From the NCBI RefSeq assembly GCF_964204645.1, contig NC_134025.1, forward strand, positions 24,954,001-25,018,000: 64,000 bases of DNA, in the 5' to 3' direction. Positions 28,502-42,900 of this stretch are shown piece by piece (positions within the stretch are counted from its first letter, which is position 1; each line of letters opens with the position of its first letter). The notes below the pieces were generated by a model. The model was not told the DNA's origin, searched no databases, and saw only the letters and a program-made list of their open reading frames with translations. Source of the DNA: Tubulanus polymorphus. Lineage: Eukaryota; Nemertea; Palaeonemertea; Tubulaniformes; Tubulanidae. Both the position numbers and the translations under genes were made by a program.

Positions 28502-28712
28502 TGTCTGATTTAGGGAGGATGCACCCCAAAATCGGGTATATCATAAAGTTAGAAACATCGGGGAACAATGATTCATTTTTAGAAATACAGGGAACATGGA
28601 TTTAAACTTTTTGAGGTCAGTTTAACATTTTTCGACTTTCCATAAACTTTCAGGGCAACTTGACTTTTTAGGGGGCGCACCCCTGCGCCCTCCCCTAGAT
28701 CCGCCCCAGACC
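28502..28712. mobile_element. Degenerate MITE with GGCGGATCTAGGGG-type end
   Basis: The right end read in reverse complement, GGGGCGGATCTAGGGGAGGG then CGCAGGGG, is a GC-rich terminus of a kind common in degraded hAT-like MITEs of invertebrates. The left end (28502-28527: GTCTGATTTAGGGAGGATGC then ACCCC) is a diverged inverted match to it. The interior is AT-rich and non-coding. The unit is about 210 bp. Superfamily placement is inference from the look of the end. Confidence 0.45.
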
Positions 28713-30014
28713 CAGACTTTATAGACTGGTATTTTCTTTATTCCATGGGTTAACTAATTGAAAACGAATTGAGTTAGCCCCAGGTTAAAGTTAATACCCG
28801 TCTATAAAACTAGGCCCTGAGTTTTTGCCTATTTCTTGCCTATTTCTTCTACGACACTTCATTTCCTAAAATATGCGAAGAATAATTTTCCGTATGCATA
28901 TCCTACTATACATTCAAAATGATATATTCAAAACTTTTTTCAAAATAATGTATTCATGCGCGGAACGGAATATATGTACGAATATTGTCCGGTGGAAAAA
29001 TTCTTATTGTCTCCGCGGTACTTATTATAACTCGTGCCGCACATCAGAATTGACCATTTTTGGCAAATAGATTGCTTGCAAAGAAAGTCAACTAATGCAT
29101 ACTGATTGTGTCGTGTAAGATCGCGTGTATATTTTCCGACATCTTGTATCGTCAGCCGCATCACAATTGATGTTTTATTGCCGTCGTGTCGGTCATTTTT
29201 ATCTATGCTAGAAAGGACTTATGCGGCCTTTTTTCCTATATGTATACCGATATCTACTTTGCTCATGTTCTTTAGTAGTCCGTATCAAACCGATACTTGG
29301 CCGTTGTTCCCTCGAGTCGCAGAATAACGACGATCAGCATGACGAATACTGAACGAAGCCGCGTGCTAATATTTGTATTTCTGTTGAAATGCTTCGGTAA
29401 ATGAAGCCATGAAGACAAGCGTAAACTTGGACAATTCTATCAACACACGACTATCCCAGGCCTTAAAAACGAGTATTTTATACGGAGTTTAAAGAAAAAT
29501 ATCTTTGAAGTTCACTCTTTGATATAGAAGTATCCTGTTCAAATGTCCATATCGATTGGGTATCGCGATGGTCAAAATCAGATACAAACGTTTCCTTTAA
29601 AGAATACAAAGATATTCATTGTGAGGCATGATACGCTAAGACAAACACTAATGCGAACGTATTTGGTGTTGAAAGAAAAATACTCTGGATGTGGTCCTAT
29701 AAGTCATAAAAGTCAACGTTAAGTTTGTGATTTAGGTTGCGTTTGTTATTTGCGAATATTGATATATCCCTGCCGGGCAATGGCTATGAAAATCGTGTTG
29801 CCATGCATAAATAAATGTCGTATCCGGCATTCTTAATTCGTTCGGTAAATACGTAAAACTGACGATGAATACGACGAGCTTTGATAGGTACAGGCATCGT
29901 TTTACACCTAGTTGTCTGACTGGCAATCGTGTACTGGCATAAATGAAGAAAGCGAATCCTACTCGATAATACAAAGCAAACGACAGCGGACAACAGGAAA
30001 ACGAAGCTGTACAT

Positions 30015-30064
30015 ATCAAAGCGAAACTGAACTGTATGGATCAAAGCGAAACTGAACTGTATGG
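30015..30064. repeat. 25-bp perfect tandem duplication
   Basis: Two exact head-to-tail copies of a 25-bp unit (ATCAAAGCGAAACTGAACTG plus TATGG) with no spacer. This is probably a recent slippage duplication. No gene context. Confidence 0.8.
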
Positions 30065-33000
30065 CCCTTTCTATCAGGTTGAGAATAAAGAATGATCTAG
30101 TTATCAATGATTGTATTATTCGGGATCAAATTTTACGAATTACCTCTTGTTAAGATTTGACAATCGATTTAAAAATTTATTCTTTAAAAAAAGACAACCG
30201 ATCCAGCCGATTCAGCCCCCACATAACCCCGGCGGGTGCTGGGCGCCGATGTAATGGGACTTGCAATTGAGGATCTCGTTCGAGTGTCCAATGATAAAAG
30301 AAAGATGACGATTTGACTCAATAGGTTGATCAAATCTTTGGAAGTGAACTAATTTGGATCAAGAGATGGCTCAGCCTAACGATGTTGACGAAGGAAACAA
30401 GTGAAATATGGGCACGGTGGACGGCTTGACCGAACACTAACATTTTCGTTAGATAAACATATCATAATGCTCATATTGATAAGACGATGTAAAGTAGGAA
30501 GTAAGAATGTCAGTAAGTCAACAAAGAACCAAGCGGACGATGAGAGTTATACGTTACACGTAGTGGCGACGACGACAGCTGTTTTATTTCCCACATAGTA
30601 CCGGACAAGAATCTTGTGTGTGGTCGTCGAATAATTGACGAAAATAACTACTTTTACGAGGGAAATAGCGCAATCTAGTCAGTCCACTCAATAATGGCCA
30701 CGCATGCAGATTGCTAGTTCAAATCCACTTAGGTATATAGGTAATCACATTCGCTGGTTTTTCATTCGTAGAAATCTCCATAAAGATATGATATAGCAAT
30801 GACAGAAATGATGTAAATAGAACTAATAGCATCCAATAGGCTGCATAAAGAATATAGGAAAAAATCGTATTAAGAAATTATATACTCGAAAGGGCAATTA
30901 GCAATTGAAGACCTGAAAAAATCCTGTCATAAATGAAATTTGGACTAGATGACTTTTGTTTTGCGACCAAACACCGTTAGGCTGATTACTGTGCTGACGA
31001 ATGATGTTTCCCGCCTCATCGGGCTCGTATCAAATTCATAATCACGCCAGAATACTAGACGTATTTGCACCAAGAGAACCCATAGCGATCGAAGTAAACC
31101 CGGCTTATATCAGCTGCCGAGATTGGTAAAAAGGTAAATATTCCATCATCGCCACCAAGTGCACCGTTGTTTTACGCCTGATATTACACGCAACATGATT
31201 GCCTTAATTCTTTATAGCGTCAATCGTTATCATTTTCATTCAACCATTTTAAGAGAAATCTCACAAATTAACGAAAACGTTTTTCAGATTCAGACATGTA
31301 TTCGAATATCTTCTTCCTCTAAAAAAAACATCGATCCACTTTTATCCACCAACATAAGTGGATTTCGTCATGATTCCATCATCAATCGGTTCATAAATGC
31401 CAGTTTGTATCTGAAACGTCGAAGTCGAAGGGACAAGAATATTTTTAAATCATTAAAGAATATTTTTAAATTCCTAAATCGTCTCGGATTAATTGAGTGT
31501 TTTAATTCTTGTTCTAATGAATTGAAAGATCTGCGTGTCTTATGACATCCGATTTTTCGGTAGATTACATTTTCAAAAGATGTAACTCCCGTAACATTGC
31601 TATGTCTGGTAGACACTTCCAAGAAAGAAGACTTTGACGATTATGTAACCATATCTTAGCGTTCTGAGGAATCGAATCGAGACACCGTCAATTTTCTTGG
31701 AAAGCGACATTGGAGACAAATGCTCTCGGAATGGTGCCAACTACTTTTTTTTACAAATATAAGCCGACTTCTAAAAATACATTTCTCCCACTTATTGAAT
31801 ATTCTGAAGCTGGTGGCTGAAAATTGGCAGCGAGACGCGTATCAGTGTTGATTCGATTTGAGTGATAACTTTTGATTTTTCCTGCTCGTTATCAATATCC
31901 AGATTTTCGCACGCAACTATATGCGCAGCCGATAATCTGACAGACGATTCTCTCTGTGATGGTTGTATTTCGTGCAAGAGGAGACCAAACCAAGGACAAA
32001 CTGGTGACATTCGAAAGAGGCGGCTCAAATGTGTTTCAAAAATTACGAAAACTGTAATCCGCATAATATTGACCGTTTTTTACTCCCCACGGCCATCAAA
32101 CATTCCTGATACGCATCTATTCCCGACACGCACAAATTGAAATGAATATTTTAGATTCGCCTGCAAGGGACGCGGTTGAAATTAATCTACTTCCCTTGTT
32201 GTCAGCCGATAAATAATCATATTTTATGACATGAATTGCTTCCCGTTTTGAGCATAGAAGTCCGCTGATGATGTGCGCCGAAAATCTAATGTTTGTTTTC
32301 CCTTGATTGAGTGTTTTCTATAGCATCTCATTTCCCATCGTTACGTAACTTTTTTCTTTACTCTTCGGGCGTCAAATCAATCGTTGGGATTGATAATATC
32401 GCCTGAAATCCGTTCGGTAAATTCGATTTCGACAAAAATGCGTTAATATCGACCCGGCGCGCAGGCCGACAACGAGACAGGGAATAGCTTCTGAAAGTCC
32501 AGGAAAAATCAAAGCGACTGCACCTGTGCGTTATCCTCTAATTCCCAATGTAATTATTTTAGATTCCGGTGTCGTCTGATAGTGACCAACGAATCGATCG
32601 TCGATTCCGGCAGTGTTTCTGTCGTTATTAATTAGTTCCATTCAACGAATAGACAATAAGACTTTCAGTTTGTGAGACATTATTATGCCAGTTTTCTCTC
32701 CATTCAACCTGCATGCCGAATTTTTTCAATATTCATCTGTTTTGGTGATAACAACTCAGATAAACCATGGACGTATAAACTAGATAATGCATCCACAGAT
32801 GAATATGCCGTGTGTTCCAAGTTTTTTCGTCATACACAGATATCATATTCAATCTACGAGGAATTGTCGTAGGCAATTCATTATGTTTTTTCTTTTGTAT
32901 AAACGATAAGCCCCCGAACAAACGGACTCTACTCTGTACGTAAATAATTCTTTCTATCGCCGAGTCGTTATTCGATACGCAGCGGTTTGTATACGGAATG

Positions 33001-34149
33001 ATTTTTATATTTACAAGCTGGTTCTAATCTTGTTGGATTTCAGATTGTGTTTACGCGCTGTCAGCCAGTCTGTGATGGACGGGAATTTCACAATGTCCGA
33101 AAGACTGCCGCAACATACGTACATCTCTGTCTTCGATTCCACACACGTCTGGAGCCTGCGTCTCTTGACTCATCCCCGGGGCTTATCAATCTATTATCTT
33201 CCACACATTCGTTTAATCATTTGAAAACGTCGGCGTATCCCACATTGTATAAACTTTATTTTACTCCGATACAGAATGAGAAGCAGGGATAAACTGAATG
33301 ACAAAGGAATTCATTCGTTTCATTTTTTTTTCGTTACGCTTATTCGAAGCGCTCGTAAACTTAAGAACTTCGTTTTTGGCTCAGCGAAATTTAGACATTG
33401 AATTAAACGAGCGGAGGATTTACGATCGAGTTACTACTCGTCAATTCAGATTCGTTGCGGTAATTTCAACCGATTGCCAGATACAAATTGTCATAATAAA
33501 GAAGTGTTAAATCATCCCGCGGGTGCTGCAAAAACTGGATCCAGCTACTGCGTAATTTACTTCGTAACGAAATGTAAAACTGCTTACAAAACCGTTCACT
33601 GGCAAATTGGGTGAGTTGATTGATTCTACGCGAAGATTCTCGTCTGACAATATTATTAGACCTTCAAAGTGACAGTTAATTTCATTACATCGGATCATTG
33701 TTAATTGTCACTCGATTGAATTGGGACCGCTGTCTCCGGGGATAGCACCAGTTTAAAAACATCCACAGAAATTGCCACAATAGAAGTCTTGCTCCACTGT
33801 CTTAGTTCCAATCGCAATTTGGCCTCGATACCAAGACACTGCGTAGATGGCTTCATCCTTCTCTTGGGATCGCTGATCACTGCCATTCAGAGTCGTAAGT
33901 TAGTATCTTTGATAAAATTACTTTCGAGCATTGCGTTTTTTGTCGAGACTATATTATCATTACAATAAATAACAGCAAATAGCAAATAGCGCAGATGTCC
34001 AAAAGAAATTAATGCTTCACACAAGGCTGACGAATATCGTATCACAAGATATGCGGGAAGACCTGTTGAAATTTATCTATTCGCTTAGCTTAATTTGATT
34101 TTCTTAATTTCGCTCACGTCAGATTTTTTGGGACCGTAAAATTGTTTCC

Positions 34150-34262
34150 GACTTGAGTGATATCCGAGTCGGATGTTATGTATTTCTTAGATAGTGTCAC
34201 AAAAAAATAATATATCAAACACTATCCGAGTTGATCGGATCCGACTTGGGAGGAGTGTACTG
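34150..34262. mobile_element. Possible TA-flanked MITE remnant
   Basis: Inverted or related CCGACTTG / CGAGTCGGAT strings at 34153-34179 face ATCCGAGTTGATCGGATCCG then ACTTGG at 34223-34249. The right side ends ...GTGTACTG then TA, that is, a terminal CAGTACAC in reverse complement with a flanking TA, as in Tc1/mariner-type elements. The left terminus is not clear. Confidence 0.35.
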
Positions 34263-36778
34263 TAATAATAATTATGGGGTGCACTATGCAACTTTTTGAC
34301 GCAATGATACAAATAAAGCGATTGCAATGCTACAACATAAAGTTGCTAAGTAATTGATAAATCGGATTTTGAGCTGATGATCGCTTGGAGTTAACGGCTT
34401 TAAAGGTAACAAATTTCAATCTATCATTTGAATTTGAACTTCCCAAGTTTTCAGCTATGGTTCATTTGAATCACAAGAATCTTTCATGTGATTCCTTGTA
34501 CTAGTATTCAATGACTTAAGCGCTGAAGGATTCACAAGCCTCCAGGTCCAATGCCTCATCATTTGATACATTTGATTTTATTTTGTCTACTGTTCATATT
34601 TATTGAACGCTCCGCATGTTTTACAGAAAAAGTGAATGCCTTACAGCTTAAACGATTTATGACCACTTTTGCGCGAGTTGAAAGCCTTTACGTATTCATC
34701 CCATCAGATGTAGACTTAACCTGATACATTTTTCTAAAATCATTCGGAACTGGTTGTTAAGATTGCAAATGCAATCTTCGAAAGGACGGCACTAGCATAC
34801 AGGGATTCCCTGTATATTTCAATCGTTTGGCTTCGGTTAGTGTTTGATCGGAAATGCACGTCTAATTCGTTTTCGTGTTTTCTTAATGGAACTGCATTCA
34901 ATTTCAGGATATATTTGCAAGCTTCGATTGAAAGTGTCTTGCGCTTAGTAGATGCGGTCTGCTTTTCGTTCGTAGTAGATGAACTGCAGTGTGTGACCCT
35001 AAAAAAAGCAACAAACTCGCGATCGAACATGCTAATAGATTGGCTCTTTATGCGAAATAATAAATTGCCTCTAACCAACATTAGCGGACGAAATCATGAA
35101 AAGGCGATTTAACCTTAGAAATTAAGACACTCGGAACATAGTTATTTCAAAGAGAAAAACGTTAGCCTAATGTATCAGCCGACTGTCGACATGAAAGCAA
35201 AGCATAGAACCAGGAAACAAGACGTCACGGACACAGAAATATCGGATAATTCAGTTGACGACGGGTCGGTCTGAAGTGGTTGCAGGGATACGAGTATGCA
35301 GAAAAGCCGTGTGGGGTTCATTTTGAATGAAGTTCCCTGGTTGAATCTGTCATTAGTATAAGACGATGGTGGCGTTATTTTGATGCGACTGAAATTCCTC
35401 GACCGTCACGAAACACATATACACACGCCGAAAAAAATCATAACGTAACAGGATCAACAAGGATATTCTAACCAACTTGGAATTAATCGTGACGTGTGTC
35501 GCTATTGAATACCTATCATTTTTTTTACTCAAGCGGATTAGCAAACAACGCACAATATAATCTTCGTACGCCACTATTTCTCAAAAAGAAATGACAAGTA
35601 AGGATTGATGGCGACCACGAGTAATGGATCATAACTTCGGATGGCCATGCAGCTCGGGATTATTTGAGTCTTATCCTTAGAGTGTGGCCCAGAAACAAGT
35701 CAGATTTACCTAACCAGGAATAGATCTGAAATAAGGGAAATCGAAGTTGATCCCCGGATTAACTTGTTTGATTTACTTGACTGCTAAATGGGTGGGGTAT
35801 TTTTTATCGTGCGTTACAGCCGGAACCTATGGGTCATTGCTCGTAGTTGCTCTGAAAGAAATTGCTAATTTCCGTCGGGAAATCTTGTATCCAAGTATCC
35901 AAAATAACAAAATAAGCCAGTTCATGGAGATGTAAACAGACTGTTGTCTGGGTGGGGGTGGGTTGAATACATGAAACGATCCTTGCTACAAACAATAATT
36001 TTAATGTCAATACGTATTTCAAACAAGAATATGGGAGCTGATTCGGAACATAACCTGAATTTTCTTTATACGAATGAAGACGCTAACGCCGAACGCCAAA
36101 ACAAGGAAAAATGGCAAAATTGGCGAGCTAAAAATGAATTTCCCGTTCTGCCCGCCCCTCGCCCAGTTTATCGTTGCTGAACTACTAACATAAGTATAAT
36201 ACACAGGAATGTATTATTACATGTAAATGCAGCCACGCAAAAATGAAGCAATCATTTGGATTTGATGAACGATTCTCTTGTATACAATACTTAATGACGA
36301 TACCTAATTGTCTGAAACGGATGTAAAATTAATTTCTCCCACATATTCATGCTGATCATTCATTCAGATTCCAATAATAGTTCGACCGTGTAGAAGTATA
36401 GATCTTTACGTAGAAAAGATTTTAAGCGTTTTATTGCATTACGTTCCTGGCGTAATGCAAATATGAATTTTTATCAATCAATCTATCAATCTATTGAACA
36501 GATCGGGAGTAATAACAACGGTTCCCGATAACCTGAGATACCGACGAAGGAAAATTAATAATTTTGTTGTTAACTCAAGCGCGCCGTTCACGTAGCAACA
36601 GATATTGTGCTTAGAGAAAGTGGTCAATTTCGTCGTGCAACTGCCACACAAAAGAGCATATCCGGAAAATGTGTGTTTGTTGGCTATCTTACTTTTTGAC
36701 GCCGTAAAAACCGTTACAATAATGTTTATATATACATTGATACCTAGTATGCGTTATTTAAGGGGATCTGTGTAAGTT

Positions 36779-36960
36779 GATGTGCACTACGTAATCGATA
36801 TAGGCGTTTCAAAATTGTAATGAATATTGTGAATTTTGGCGTTTATTTTCTAATCAGATATATAAAAACATAATCTGTAATCAAATATATAACCCTTATT
36901 TCATTTTCGATAAATTTCAACAACTATTTTCAAGAGGATGTGCACTACGTCATCAATATA
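36779..36960. repeat. Pair of 24-bp near-identical motifs
   Basis: The motif GATGTGCACTACGT, then (A/C)ATC(G/A)ATATA, occurs at 36779-36802 and 36937-36960, identical at 22 of 24 positions and in the same orientation. Sequences on either side do not match, so this is not a longer duplication. The second copy contains a CRE-like TACGTCAT. It may be paired binding sites or chance. Confidence 0.4.
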
Positions 36961-39900
36961 TGATGTCCCTACCGTGTCTATTCGCCCAAATGAACGTCAC
37001 AAATTTACATCAATTCCTTCGCTGTGCACCTCTCTGTCGGATAAAATATCTGGAGTTAATGCAGATTCAAGCCGCTACAGCGAAAATCATCTATTAATTT
37101 GCTAGTCACGCTATGAAGCCTTTCATCGTATCATGCAACTAATCACAAATGATTATTTAAGCGTAACTTTTTCGTAATTGAATCGCAATCAAAACACGGT
37201 AGTTTTTTACCTCTGGCACATGCCCCCATCCTGCGAGAATATACGGTGTGATATAGTTTGTGATGTTGATGCATGAGATATCGCTCGGCATGAAATGAAT
37301 AGCGCAAGGGTTTTAACATCCTTTTATCTAAGTCTCCTTAGACTAAGAGACTCAATTAGCGGGGAGCAATTGTGAATGTTGTTAATTTTCGATACATGTC
37401 TTCATCAGGGTAAAGTAAAGGTTAGCGACATGAAGTAACACTACAAGCAAAACTCGAAACCAATCTACATAAGTATTAGTTATATTCATCAATTGACAAA
37501 CAGTCGCCCAGACACTGGTGCTATCGGCGATATCTGAATCGAACTTAGTAATACATCTTAATCGCCACGGAACAGGCTAGACTATGGAAAACGTGAACGC
37601 ACAGACGGATTATAATCGTAAAACGCCGAACGAAAACATTGTTTACTTTTATGCTCCATAAAAAACCAACATCGCGCAGAGCACGAAATAGTATAATTTG
37701 TATGTCGAATCTAATCATCTTTTCTATCTCACATTCAGGATTTGAAAAATATGCATACTGATACTGTACACTAATTCAGTAACAAAATGAATGATATATC
37801 ATGCAGCCCATTTTGAAAACTCATTCTAAGATTTCAGATATATACATTCGTTGTTAATTATTGCGTGTAAGGTCTGCACATTTTATATTCAGCCTGGCTG
37901 AGTTTTGTGATTATCGCGGTTGATATATACATATGGCCATCGTCGGTTCGATTCCATGGGGGTATTGTTTTTAACCGTTTGTTATATGTGCCATCACATC
38001 ACATCCGGTGACTGTCGGACCATGCGTCCCGCCAGGGCCCTGTGCGCATCTACCCGGCACACTAGAACTAATTAGATTAATAGCGGATAATTTTTCTTTC
38101 GACGTTAATGCATCATTTCCTCCGCGCATTCTCATCCTATGGTCCCGGGCTATATGCACAATTTATCGGCATCATCATTAAGTATGGACCGCCGTCATCA
38201 GCCATCGGCTCGACAAAAAGAGGCCGAGTAAAACACTCCGGTAAAATTATTCAATTAACGCTAAAAATCGAAGCAGTTGGCTCTGAGAAGTCCTTTAAAC
38301 TTGACCTTATTAGTTACTAGTATCGGGGCTGCTTTTACCAGTCGTCTGAGTTAGGCTGTACGTGTGATTAATTGGTATACGCTTATCCACTTTCAGCGCT
38401 TATGTAAACGAGGAGTCCGTCTTTATAGAGTTATCTATACGGACATTGGCAGTCTATCAAGGACCATCCGGCATTGGCTTTTTAGCCTTTTTTGTGTCGA
38501 AACGTGTTGTCGAGGGAGTAATGCTGGTCGGGTGTGCCGGAAATGGTGTTATCAAACACGTCAACTCGTACGGCTGAGTTTTGGTAACAAATCCGCCATC
38601 TTGATACTTCTCCAAAGAAAAGCTGCTTACGTACAGTAACGCGAGCGGAAGATGTGTGATTAAGCGGATTTTGCGAGGATTCTCGATAATAATGCCCGAA
38701 ACGTGTCTACGGATGCAGCTTTTTTAGGGTGAATGTCTTCGATGTTGTTTTTTCGCCCGTAGCGCATGAATTTAAAAAGCACCTACAAATCATGAAAAAT
38801 GTATATTACGAGTATTTTATTGCGTAATGTATACATGAGATGACAGTTTTAATCGCAGTCATTTTTTCTCATATTATGTAATGCCATATTTTCGTGTCGG
38901 TTACTTCAAGCGCTATACATATACACACAATTTAGCATCATGTCGCCGGTTTGTCCTGCCCGGTCACTATTGAGAAGGCGAATAAGTTGAGATAAATTCG
39001 ATCTGACAATGTGTTCTATAAGATACGATCGTATAGCGCGTAAATCAACTTATTGGGCGAAACATTAACTATATGCCCCATATATATATATAATACGATG
39101 ATTATCATCTGTAGGCGGCATATACGATGTCAAAGCCACATGTTTCATTGCGTCTGATAGAAACAAAATTAAATTTCCTATACACGGGAAATTCCGTTAT
39201 AAGTTAGGTGTGGTGGTGGTCATCACTGTACAATAGTATATACTTAGTTGAGTTTATGGCCATTACCTCTCCATAACGAATATAATGGGTAAGCGAGTGG
39301 CTGTTTCTGACCTCAAAAACTACTTTTACAAATCAATTTATTTTTAACGTGTACCGCACAGTTCATTAGAAAGATAATTTATTTCTATGCATCTATGCGT
39401 CAAAAAACCGAGAGTTTTATAAGAAGACATTACCGGCAATTCGTTTCAAGTCGTAAAAGCATTCAATTCATATTCAACACGTAACTTGGTGAAAATTACT
39501 GAGCGAATTTTAACAGCACCCTTGACACCTACGTTACTGCATGAATACCCAAAACACTATACTAACACTCAGTCTTATCATGCATAAGTAATTACTATTA
39601 TATCATTCCGAGGAATCTAAATATTTTAGCGCAATAAGATTTCTTTTTAAAACGACTAAGAAAAGTTCGATTCATATCTCACCCGCCGTATAAGCCGCAT
39701 TTTTTTCGATGAGCGATCACCGAATTGTAATATTTTCTATTGATCAGTCGCCTACGGGTGTAACTTTCTTTGACATGTGAAAATTTATGACGACCGAGGC
39801 TGTTGCTTACTAATTGCCACATACATCACTTTGCCTAAAAGTCATTAAATCAACTAGAGATGTCAGTTTTTCAAGGGTCGTTTTATGGTCTCGATATCAC

Positions 39901-42900
39901 CAATTCTAATTTCATCGCAAACCAATCCATAATTTCGAGTGTAAAAATGAAACTTTATTCAAGAACATACATTTTTCAATTCAATTTGCATGTATTTATG
40001 TATCAACCACTATTGACATGTCAATTTTATAGCTACGCCTTAAACTAATGTTCTACACATAAAAGTGCCTTTACTGGTCCCACGGCCGCAGTTTGATCTT
40101 TATTTATGATAAGAAATTGACGGCAGGAAAAACTATTGCAAGTTCATCAAATTCTAAGCAGCGCCACTGGAATAGAGTCCTATATAACGTGTTTATTGCC
40201 GAAGTTCTATTTGAAAACGAAAACTCATCATGTGGTTCATTTTTGTTTCGCTTGAGTCTAGTTTTAAATCCAATAACCAATTGTGAAATGTCTCCGCCGT
40301 CGTATTCGTCTGCCGGATCTGTAGTACTGTAATGATATGTCGCCGTGAGGCTTTCGATTATGTCACACACGCAACGAAGCGCAATCATTTTTTTCGTTCA
40401 TTACATTGCGTAACGAAGCCGGCCTGCATTCTACGGTCGATGCACCAGAAAATATATCAGGAAAGACAAATTGAGATTTCGAGCGTTAAAAGACTTTGCT
40501 GTGTACAAATTCAGCCATGATGACGAGGGTTCGGATCAGAGTTGCTGCGACTCAGGAATTCCCTTATCTCATCAATTTCCGTTGTTCGATAAGCAGAGTT
40601 TAAGTTCAAATTTTCGATATTCATAAAACTAGGCAGATTTCTTTGTTGCAATACCATTAGCCATACATTAGAGACTGCACAACACAAAATTCTCCCGAGG
40701 GCGAATTCGGAAAAATTAAACATCACCTTTTTTATCTATGATTTCATCAATCATATATACGTACATATATATGATGTTCGATTTCACAACACAGCAGAGT
40801 CCCAGTACAGGTAATTTTATGACTTTCCGATCTGTTTTCATCTACACGGTTCGGATGAGCTCTTCTCCACGGATCTCCTAATGGATAAGCCACTGGAGGT
40901 TGCAATCAAATAGCATTCTTCACGACAGTGATCGAAGGTGGGGGCTATTTTTATTTATTTCCGCGGCCATCTAGTCAATATCCAAGAAGAAAAATCCAAT
41001 AGCACGTCGTGAGTCGAATTCCCGTTACATTGTACCGGTAACCCTAGACACAATAGAAAAGGCACGAGAAAAGAATTGTATTATACGTGATCAACGTTCT
41101 GTGAACAAGATCCTAGAGGGTGCGTAATGAATTCAGTATTGCATCTCCGCCGAGTATTTTGTATATATATATAATTTGATCGATGTAGCTCAATTCAATG
41201 CGACAGAGTTGTGTCAATAAAACCAAACGATCAGATCTTCTTGGATTACACCCACGCACTCACATCTGTGGTTGAGGGAATCGTGAATGAATTAGAATGC
41301 AACCCCCCTAATTAAAGCTCGGCAATAAAGTGCCGCTGCTGCTGCTGCTAAATATGTTGAATCGGTTCAATCTTAACCTGTTTTTAGTGAAATTAAACGA
41401 AGAAAGATGACTGCCTAATCAAATAAAGTAATCGAAACTGAAGTGACGATCTCTAGAACTCTACAGCGATCTCGAGACAGATCGTCGCTTAAAAAAGACA
41501 TTAATTACGGACCGATCCGCACACACGCACAAGTCAGGTTATCATGAGTTATAAGAGGCAGGTAAGGATAAATCAGACGGAGTGTTCGGTTAGATTCAGC
41601 TGAAGCCCCCGGGAAAGCTCTCGACCTCTCTGCGACGGTTGCAGAGATTGTGCGTCACTGCCATGTGACGTTGAAATCTGTCTTCCACTGCGCGCAACAA
41701 GTTGATTTGAGATTTGACATCAGGGTTTACCTCGATGAATGTAGGTAACTAAAAACGTCGCATTTCGACTCAGCCATCTTCCATCGGAGATCAGGTATAA
41801 TCCCAACATTGGGTGTGGTTAAACAAATACATGTGAATTGATATCGCACGACACAAAAGATTTAGATTGATGTTACAACCTCATTCATTATAACTTACTA
41901 TAGCCAGTATACGCCCATTCGATATATATGATCAGTAAGATATATATACGGTATATGAAAGAAACAGATTTTAAATGAAAATGGCACCAAGTGATAGCTG
42001 TTCATCAATTAGGAACTGACTGGTTACTATTTGATCTATACCGAATATTCGTGTATAAATTCGCCAAATTAAGTTCTTTGTCACTCAGTATACACGGAAA
42101 ATATCTCGGGTCTATTTAGTCGGTGATTTTGCTTGATTGTCATGACAACAGCGTAGACTGTGCTGTTATTCTGCCACGGTGATAAACGCGTGTACCTTTT
42201 AATAGTTATTTGCTCTAGGTACGTTTTTTTGCGTTTGATTTGCATTTAATTAGGCGGCTAAGTGTTGCTTTACGAGCAGAACGAATTTTGATAGAGAGGG
42301 GGGATTCGAAGAAATGCCGCTGAAATCTCGTGGCAGTAATACGAGTAGTGTTTATGGCAATGATCGCGGTTTAAGATGATCACGGTTATAAAATAATCAT
42401 GGAAGAGATCAGATGAGCGAATGTAAATGACGTCCTGACGTAGCATTCGGTTGGTTCGTATACAAGCCAACGCTCACGGAGAGTGGGCATAGAAAAGAAA
42501 AAAAAATCAACCATTACAGAACTTTCTTTTATAAGAGAAGGGTTGGCCATAAAAGCCTGAGCTTCCTTTCGAAGAGCGGGGCTAGGCAAAAACCACCACT
42601 CTATCCCATCCCACTCTTAAAAACGTCGCCATTTGTGAACGAACTTATTGATAATATTTCTTTCTTTATATATATATGTACATATTAAAGGCAGGGACAT
42701 CAAGTAATGAAATTGAAAATTTAAATGAAGGTCAATTAAGGGGTAGATGAAATGTGTAACGCCTACGTATCGCTATAGTTTTTCGACTAGCCTCTCACCC
42801 CAGATCACTCACTATCTCTTTCGCTAAAAAACCTCAATGCGGTTTTTAGATCAAGTGAAAAAAAAACCGATCATACTATTACATCGGTTATTCTAAACAA

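Noticed and set aside
31159-31545. 128-codon open frame in the gene desert
   Set aside because: Basic, low-complexity composition with short internal direct repeats; no domain recognised.
37949-37960. GGTTCGATTCC box resembling a tRNA T-loop
   Set aside because: No A-box or cloverleaf partner sequences at the required distances.
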